Source of the DNA: Allonocardiopsis opalescens
GTDB lineage: Bacteria > Actinomycetota > Actinomycetes > Streptosporangiales > Streptosporangiaceae
Assembly (NCBI RefSeq): GCF_003002095.1
Contig: NZ_PVZC01000003.1
Location: 434,001 to 498,000 of the forward strand
Reading direction: 5' to 3'
Length of the DNA stretch: 64,000 nucleotides
Of the stretch, positions 59,052-64,000 are shown piece after piece. The position numbers and the translations under genes were made by a program. The notes beneath the pieces are model-generated. The model worked only from the letters and a program-made list of their open reading frames with translations, was not told the origin of the DNA and searched no databases. Each line of letters opens with the position of its first letter. Positions within the stretch are counted from its first letter, which is position 1.

Positions 59052-59558
59052 ATGGTCACCGAGCTGCGCGTCGATCCGCCGTACGACGCTGACGAGCGCA
59101 CCATGCTGAACAGCTGGCTGGACTGGCACCGCGCCACCGTGCGGGTCAAGTGCACCGGGCTGGACGCCGCCGCCAGGGAGGCGCCGCTGCCCGGCTCACC
59201 ACTGATGAGCGCCGCCGGGCTGGTGAGCCACCTGCGCTGGGTGGAGAGCTACTGGTTCGAGGTCGTCATGCTCGGCCGCCCCGCCCGCGCGCCCTACACC
59301 CCCGACGACCCCGACGCCGACTTCCGCGCCGGCGCGGACGCACCGATAGCCGAGCTGCTCGCCGACTACGAGCGCCAGTGCGAGCTGTCCCGCGAGATCG
59401 CGGTCGGCCTCGACCTGGGGGAGCACGGCGCCCGCCCGCGCGGCGAGTCCCGCGTCACCCTCCGGTACGTCCTGGTGCACATGATCGAGGAGACCGCCCG
59501 CCACAACGGCCACCTCGACGCCATCCGCGAACTGGTCGACGGGACGACTGGGGAATGA
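59052..59558 (+). CDS. DinB-family (DUF664) protein
   Basis: A 168-residue four-helix-bundle protein of the DinB/mycothiol-dependent superfamily. Metal-binding His residues are placed as expected: VSHLRWVESYWFE in the second helix and LVHMIEETARHNGHLDAIRE in the last, giving the H...H..H..H set. Relatives include mycothiol S-transferases and maleylpyruvate isomerases; the substrate here is unknown. ATG 59052 is chosen; an ATG three codons upstream (59043) is possible. Confidence 0.8.
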   Translation: MVTELRVDPPYDADERTMLNSWLDWHRATVRVKCTGLDAAAREAPLPGSPLMSAAGLVSHLRWVESYWFEVVMLGRPARAPYTPDDPDADFRAGADAPIAELLADYERQCELSREIAVGLDLGEHGARPRGESRVTLRYVLVHMIEETARHNGHLDAIRELVDGTTGE

Positions 59559-59594
59559 GCGCTCCGGCCGCGCACACGCCCCGGCGGCGGCCCC

Positions 59595-59762
59595 GTGCTG
59601 GACCTGGCCGGGGCGGCCGTGCGGGGGCCCGGCGGCAGGCGGCTGCTGGACGGCGCCGACTGGCGGGTGCGGGCCGGGCGAGGGCTGGGTCGTGGTCGCC
59701 CCACCGGCGCGCGCAAGAGCACTCTGCTGTCGATCGCGGCCGGCCGGCGCCACCTCGTCCGT
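59595..59762 (+). pseudogene. remnant of an ABC transporter ATPase
   Basis: VLDLAGAAVRGPGGRRLLDG and DWRVRAG followed by a damaged Walker A (PTGARKSTLLSIAAGRRH, where GAGKST is expected) match the first 60 residues of ABC ATPases. Two compensating frameshifts flank the damaged part, and the homology stops near 59755. The rest of the gene is missing. It marks decayed DNA next to the DUF3800 region. Confidence 0.6.
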
Positions 59763-59929
59763 CTGCTTCGACAGCCGCCTGCGCGTCCCCAGACTCGACG
59801 GCCGCGGGCCCGCCCGCGCCACCGGCCGCCTGACGGACCTGCCGTACAGGTAGTGGTAGGCACGAGAGCCTGTTCTCAGGGGACGGAATCGGATACGGCT
59901 GCTGTCAGCCCGCCTCATGCGGAGGTGTG

Positions 59930-60163
59930 GAAGTGGGGCCGAGAACCCCCGAGGTATACCGGGATCTCGGCCTTCCCGCTCCCAGTCGCCGTCGGCTCGG
60001 GTGTGTACTGGATTGATTCCATGGCCATCGCTGTATCCAGGCGCGCGTACCGCTGTTTTGGGTGGACGAAATTCGGTACACTCCTTTGCAGCTGGTTTCT
60101 GCTAGAGGTCCAGAAGTGGGGCCGAGAACCCCCGGGGTATACCGGGATCTCGGCCTTCGCGCT
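59930..60163. repeat. two near-identical 51-bp direct repeats with internal hairpins
   Basis: Copies at 59930-59980 and 60113-60163 differ at 2 of 51 positions. Each carries GGCCGAGA and TCTCGGCC as a stem around a GGTATACC palindrome. They are 183 bp apart, and the second ends 9 bp from the stop of the DUF3800 gene. The intervening 132 bp is less GC-rich than the flanks. They could be recombination or element ends, or paired terminators. Confidence 0.7.
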
Positions 60164-60171
60164 GTATGGGC

Positions 60172-60758
60172 TCACAGAAGATCCAGTTCGTCTTCAACGA
60201 GCTTGTCCTGGAGCAGCTCGCCGTAGTCCTTCCGCCCACTTTTGGCACGCGCTCGTACGGCGGCTATGACGTCGGCGACCCAGGCGAGCGGCTCCGTCGA
60301 CGGCGCCACGTGCTCGAGCCGGATGGAACCGGTGATACGCCTGCTCTGACGCGCCGCGTTGACGGTGTTCATGTCCTTCTTGTTGAGCAGTTCGGTCCGC
60401 TGCTCCAGCAGGTAGAGCCCGACATTCCAACTCTGCAGGTGTTCGAGCATCCGCTCCAGGCACTTGCGTCGTGCGCGCTCCTGCCGGCGCAGGTCGACGG
60501 GGGTACCGACGACCACCAGATACTCGGCCCGGAGTTCGGCCACGACCTGGACGACCTTCGCGCGGTCCGGCTCCTGGAGGTCCGCCCAGTGGAGCTTGGG
60601 CGCCGTGACGGGGCGGCGGAGAGCACGCATCCGGTCGCGCAGTTCCGGTGCCACCCGGGATCGACGACGACCGCCGCGAGGACGTAGTAGCCCGTGCCGT
60701 CGGCCGCCTCCTTGAACGACTCGTCACCGTAGGCGTGCCGGGGCGGGGCGTCGGTCAT
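60172..60758 (-). pseudogene. DUF3800 (RNase H-like) protein gene with a frameshift
   Basis: Two frames together encode about 195 residues of a DUF3800 protein. The first (TDAPPRHAYGDESFKEAADG, YYVLAAVVVDPGWHR) holds the acidic YGDES motif; the second starts ELRDRMRALRRPVTAPKLHW and runs to ELDLL. They join if one G is added in the short G run near 60645-60647, so either a real deletion or a sequence error breaks the gene. DUF3800 proteins are frequent in prophages and defence islands, with a probable nuclease fold. Start ATG 60758, or TTG 60770. A hairpin with a T run lies directly upstream. Confidence 0.6.
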
Positions 60759-60778
60759 CGGGCTGCTCAACCTGGTTC

Positions 60779-60812
60779 ATTCTGTCGTAATGGCGGACCG
60801 ACAGAATTTTTT
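60779..60812. terminator. 9-bp stem followed by T6, upstream of the DUF3800 start
   Basis: ATTCTGTCG, an 11-nt loop and CGACAGAAT run into TTTTTT rightward. As a terminator it would face dnaE1 from a rightward transcript; on the other strand it is a palindrome in the DUF3800 leader and may be its operator. Confidence 0.5.
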
Positions 60813-60885
60813 CACAGGTCGGACGAGCATATGGAGTTATTCGCTTTCGATCAGCGAAGGTTCGATTTCTCCGTTTTCCGCAATT

Positions 60886-63800
60886 TCACCCCAGGCAAGC
60901 CGGCCCCAGGAGCTGCTTGAGGTCGGCGATGAGTTCGGGGGACGGGGAGACGCGGCGGTTGAGGCGGAAGACCTGGGTGCGGCTGCCGTTGTGGAGTTGG
61001 AGGTGGACCTCGGTCTGGCCGCGGTGGCCGACGAGGATCTCCTTGAGCTGCGGTACGACGGGGCGGACGGCCTTGACGGCGGGCATGGAGATGACGAAGG
61101 GGCCGGTGCCGGCGGTGGCCTTGGACAGGTCGGGCTGGGTGACCTCCATGGCGATGAGCTTGGGGGTGTCCTCGCGCTTGTCCAGGCGGCCCTTGACGAC
61201 GAGGACGGCGTCCTCGGCCAGCACCTGGGAGCACAGCTGGTAGGTGTTGGGGAAGAACATGCACTCGATGGAGCCGCCGAGGTCCTCCAGCTGGGCCATC
61301 GCCCAGGTGTTGCCCTGCTTGGTGACCTTGCGGTTGACGCCGGAAAGCAGGCCGCCGACGGTGACGACCTGGCCGTCGGGGCGCTCGGCGGCGGTCAGCT
61401 CGGCCACCGCGCAGTCGGCGGCGTCGGCGAGGATGTGCTCGATGCCGAACAGGGGGTGGTCGGAGACGTAGAGGCCGAGCATCTCGCGTTCGAAGGCGAG
61501 CAGGGTGGTCTTGTCCCACTCGCCCTCGGGGACCTGGACGTCGAAGGTGACGTCCTCGGCGTCGTCGCCGCCGCCGAACAGGGAGTCCTGGCCGATGGCC
61601 TCGTTGCGCTTGATGCCGATCACGGCGTCGATGGCCTGCTCGTGCACGACGACCAGGCCCTTCCTGGGCTGCTGGAACTCGTCGAAGGCGCCCGCCTTGA
61701 CCAGCGACTCCACCACCCGCTTGTTGCAGACGGGGGCGGGCACCTTGCGCAGGAAGTCCTTGAAGTCGGCGTAGCGGCCCTTCTTGGCGCGCGCCTCGAC
61801 GATTCCGTCGACGACGTTGCCGCCGACGTTGCGGATGGCGGTGAGCCCGAACCTGATCTGGTCGTCGCCGCGCGGGGTGAAGTTGGCGTCGGATTCGTTG
61901 ACGTCCGGCGGCAGCACCTTGATGCGCATCCGGCGACACTCGTTGAGGTAGAGCGCGCTCTTGTCCTTGTCGTCCTTGACGGAGGTGAGCAGCGCCGCCA
62001 TGTACTCGGCGGCGTAGTTCGCCTTCAGGTAGGCGGTCCAGTAGGAGATCAGGCCGTAGGCGGCGCTGTGCGCCTTGTTGAAGGCGTAGTCGGAGAAGGG
62101 GACCAGGATGTCCCAGAGCGCCTTGATCGCCTGGTCGGAGAAGCCGCGCTCCTTCATGCCCTCGGAGAAGGGCACGAACTCCTTGTCCAGCACCTCCTTC
62201 TTCTTCTTGCCCATCGCGCGGCGGAGCAGGTCCGCTTGGCCGAGGGAGTACCCGGCCACCTTCTGCGCGATCTCCATGACCTGCTCCTGGTACACGATCA
62301 GGCCCTGGGTCGGCGCGAGGATGTCCTTGAGGGCGTCCTCCAGTTCGGGGTGGATCGGGGTGATCTCCTGCTGGCCGTTCTTGCGCAGCGCGTAGTTGGT
62401 GTGGGAGTTCGCGCCCATCGGCCCGGGGCGGTACAGGGCGCCGACCGCGGAGATGTCCTCGAAGTTGTCGGGCTTCATCAGCCGCAGCAGCGCGCGCATC
62501 GGGCCGCCGTCGAACTGGAACACGCCCAGGGTGTCGCCGCGGGCCAGCAGCTCGTAGGTGGGCTTGTCGTCCAGCGCCAGGGTGGTGAGGTCGAGGGTCT
62601 CGCCCCGGTTGGCCTCGATGTTCTTCAGGCAGTCGTCGATGATGGTGAGGTTGCGCAGGCCCAGGAAGTCCATCTTCAGCAGGCCGAGCGTCTCGCAGGT
62701 GGGGTAGTCGAACTGGGTGATGATCACCCCGTCGCTGTCCCTGCGCATCACCGGGATGTGCTCGATCAGCGGCTCGGCGGACATGATCACGCCGGCGGCG
62801 TGCACGCCGGTCTGCCGGATCAGCCCCTCGAGGCCCTGGGCGAGGTCGATGACCTGCTTGACGTCGACGTCGTCCTCGTAGAGCTTGCGCAGCTCCCCGG
62901 CCTCGTTGTGGCGGGGGTGGGAGTCGTCGAAGATGCCGGTGAGCGGGATGTCCTTGCCCATGACGGCGGGCGGGAAGGCCTTGGAGATGCGGTCGCCCAG
63001 CGCGTAGGGGAAGCCGAGCACCCGCGAGGCGTCCTTCACGGCCGCCTTCGCCTTGATCGTCCCGAAGGTGACGATCATGGAGACCTTGTCGTCGCCCCAC
63101 TTCTCGGTGACGTAGCGGATGACGTCGCCGCGGCGGCGCTCGTCGAAGTCGATGTCGATGTCAGGCGGGGACTCGCGCTCGGGGTTGAGGAAGCGCTCGA
63201 AGAACAGGGAGTGGGCCATCGGATCGAGTTCGGTGATGCCCAGCGCGTAGGCGATCATCGCGCCCGCCGCGGAGCCGCGGCCCGGGCCCACCCGGATGCC
63301 GTTGGCCTTGGCCCACTGGATGAAGTCGGCCACCACCAGGAAGTACGAGGGGTAGCCCTTCTGGATGATGACGTCGATCTCGTACTCGACCTGGCGCCGG
63401 TACTCGTCGGAGATGCCGTCCGGGAAGCGGCGCTCCATGCCGCGCCAGACCTCCTTGCGGAACCAGCTCTGCTCGGTCTCGCCCTCGGGGACGCCGTAGA
63501 CCGGCATCAGGTTGTGGTAGTCGAACATCCCGGCCGGGTCGACCTTCTCGGCGATCAGCAGGGTGTTGCGGCAGCCCTGCTGCCAGGCGTCGGAGGTGTC
63601 GACGGCGCGCATCTCGTCGGCGCTCTTGAGGTAGTAGCCGTCGCCGCCGAAGCGGAAGCGGTTGGGGTCGGCGATCTGCGAGGCGGTCTGCACGCACAGC
63701 AGCGCGTCGTGGGCGTCGCGCTCGTTGGCGTAGGTGTAGTGGGAGTCGTTGGTGACGACGAAGGGGATCGACAGCTCCTTGGCGATCCGCAGCAGGCCGT

Positions 63801-64000
63801 CGCGGACCTTGAGCTCGATGTCGAGGCCGTGGTCCATGATCTCGACGAAGTAGTTCTCGGCGCCGAAGATGTCGCGGTAGTCGGCGGCGACCTTGACGGC
63901 CTCGTCGTAGTGGCCGAGCCGCAGCCGGGTCTGCACCGCGCCGGAGGGGCAGCCGGTGGTGGCCATCAGCCCCCCGGCGTGCTCGGCGATCAGCTCGCGG
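60886..64000 (-). CDS. dnaE1: DNA polymerase III alpha subunit, partial (N-terminus outside window)
   Basis: About 1037 residues of the replicative polymerase; the first 140 or so lie beyond the right edge. The end of the PHP domain (ATTGCPSGAVQTRL, FVVTNDSHYTYANERDAHD) is followed by the palm with its catalytic Asp residues in PDIDIDFDERRRGDVIRY, the GRGSAAGAMIAYALGI block, the fingers, a helix-hairpin-helix and an OB domain (VVTVGGLLSGVNRKVTKQGN). It copies both strands with the beta clamp. The wording is DnaE1-like rather than the mutasome DnaE2. Its stop lies 128 bp from the DUF3800 start codon. Confidence 0.95.
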   Translation of the reverse strand, partial: RELIAEHAGGLMATTGCPSGAVQTRLRLGHYDEAVKVAADYRDIFGAENYFVEIMDHGLDIELKVRDGLLRIAKELSIPFVVTNDSHYTYANERDAHDALLCVQTASQIADPNRFRFGGDGYYLKSADEMRAVDTSDAWQQGCRNTLLIAEKVDPAGMFDYHNLMPVYGVPEGETEQSWFRKEVWRGMERRFPDGISDEYRRQVEYEIDVIIQKGYPSYFLVVADFIQWAKANGIRVGPGRGSAAGAMIAYALGITELDPMAHSLFFERFLNPERESPPDIDIDFDERRRGDVIRYVTEKWGDDKVSMIVTFGTIKAKAAVKDASRVLGFPYALGDRISKAFPPAVMGKDIPLTGIFDDSHPRHNEAGELRKLYEDDVDVKQVIDLAQGLEGLIRQTGVHAAGVIMSAEPLIEHIPVMRRDSDGVIITQFDYPTCETLGLLKMDFLGLRNLTIIDDCLKNIEANRGETLDLTTLALDDKPTYELLARGDTLGVFQFDGGPMRALLRLMKPDNFEDISAVGALYRPGPMGANSHTNYALRKNGQQEITPIHPELEDALKDILAPTQGLIVYQEQVMEIAQKVAGYSLGQADLLRRAMGKKKKEVLDKEFVPFSEGMKERGFSDQAIKALWDILVPFSDYAFNKAHSAAYGLISYWTAYLKANYAAEYMAALLTSVKDDKDKSALYLNECRRMRIKVLPPDVNESDANFTPRGDDQIRFGLTAIRNVGGNVVDGIVEARAKKGRYADFKDFLRKVPAPVCNKRVVESLVKAGAFDEFQQPRKGLVVVHEQAIDAVIGIKRNEAIGQDSLFGGGDDAEDVTFDVQVPEGEWDKTTLLAFEREMLGLYVSDHPLFGIEHILADAADCAVAELTAAERPDGQVVTVGGLLSGVNRKVTKQGNTWAMAQLEDLGGSIECMFFPNTYQLCSQVLAEDAVLVVKGRLDKREDTPKLIAMEVTQPDLSKATAGTGPFVISMPAVKAVRPVVPQLKEILVGHRGQTEVHLQLHNGSRTQVFRLNRRVSPSPELIADLKQLLGPACLG

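Noticed and set aside
59930-60163. Possible CRISPR array
   Set aside because: Only two repeats of 51 bp with a 132-bp interval, internal hairpins and no cas genes.
59915-60175. Small protein with repeated AEIPVY..GGSRPHF peptide
   Set aside because: The peptide repeat is just the translation of the two 51-bp DNA repeats; no start signal and the hairpin structure explains the identity better.

Overview
The window is chromosomal DNA from a very GC-rich actinomycete. This rests on GC-rich codon use, frequent GTG starts, apparently leaderless genes, ATGA/GTGA stop-start overlaps, and family markers such as disA-radA, the SAV2177-type methyltransferase, DUF418/DUF2231/DUF2243 membrane proteins, a GntR-TetR fusion regulator and a MurA with Asp in place of the catalytic Cys. 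A Nocardiopsaceae-like genus is a guess. The last gene, dnaE1, runs off the right edge.

Layout. 1-12.6 kb is loosely packed accessory DNA: a small HTH protein, a small membrane protein, an orphan double-Phd antitoxin with a doubled operator, a serine recombinase beside an orphan promoter, a methyltransferase, NUDIX, VOC, an MFS exporter, an NmrA-like protein, a dead IS5-type element and a MITE-like element. Long spacers without genes separate them. 12.6-28 kb is mostly housekeeping and stress genes: a solo secA2, an AraC/VOC pair, mutY, a metallo-hydrolase, a CYP152 peroxygenase, zwf with a CtaG/DUF2243 run, and a manganese catalase next to an NRAMP metal transporter.

29-46.3 kb is one catabolic locus. 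A leftward arm carries a substrate-binding lipoprotein, two permeases, an ATPase, a benzoylformate decarboxylase-like enzyme and a benzaldehyde dehydrogenase. A rightward arm carries an IclR regulator, pcaIJ, pcaF, pcaHG, pcaBDC and pobA. Read together they could take up an aromatic 2-oxoacid (for example 4-hydroxybenzoylformate), convert it through the aldehyde to 4-hydroxybenzoate and protocatechuate, and feed the beta-ketoadipate pathway to succinyl-CoA and acetyl-CoA.

46.9-64 kb is again housekeeping and regulatory: disA, radA, an adenine deaminase, GntR-TetR/DUF418, PadR, a ketopantoate reductase-like gene, murA, an ECF sigma factor with its coupled membrane partner, and DinB. A small decayed accessory patch (ABC remnant, two near-identical 51-bp repeats, a frameshifted DUF3800 gene) lies before dnaE1.

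Two intergenic repeat families cut across this layout. One, with at least six copies, combines a G/C-rich palindromic core with perfect or near-perfect DnaA boxes. The other has two copies about 34 kb apart with 19-bp terminal inverted repeats and an internal hairpin whose two strands have changed together. Neither belongs to a gene I can recognise; they are the least explained features here.
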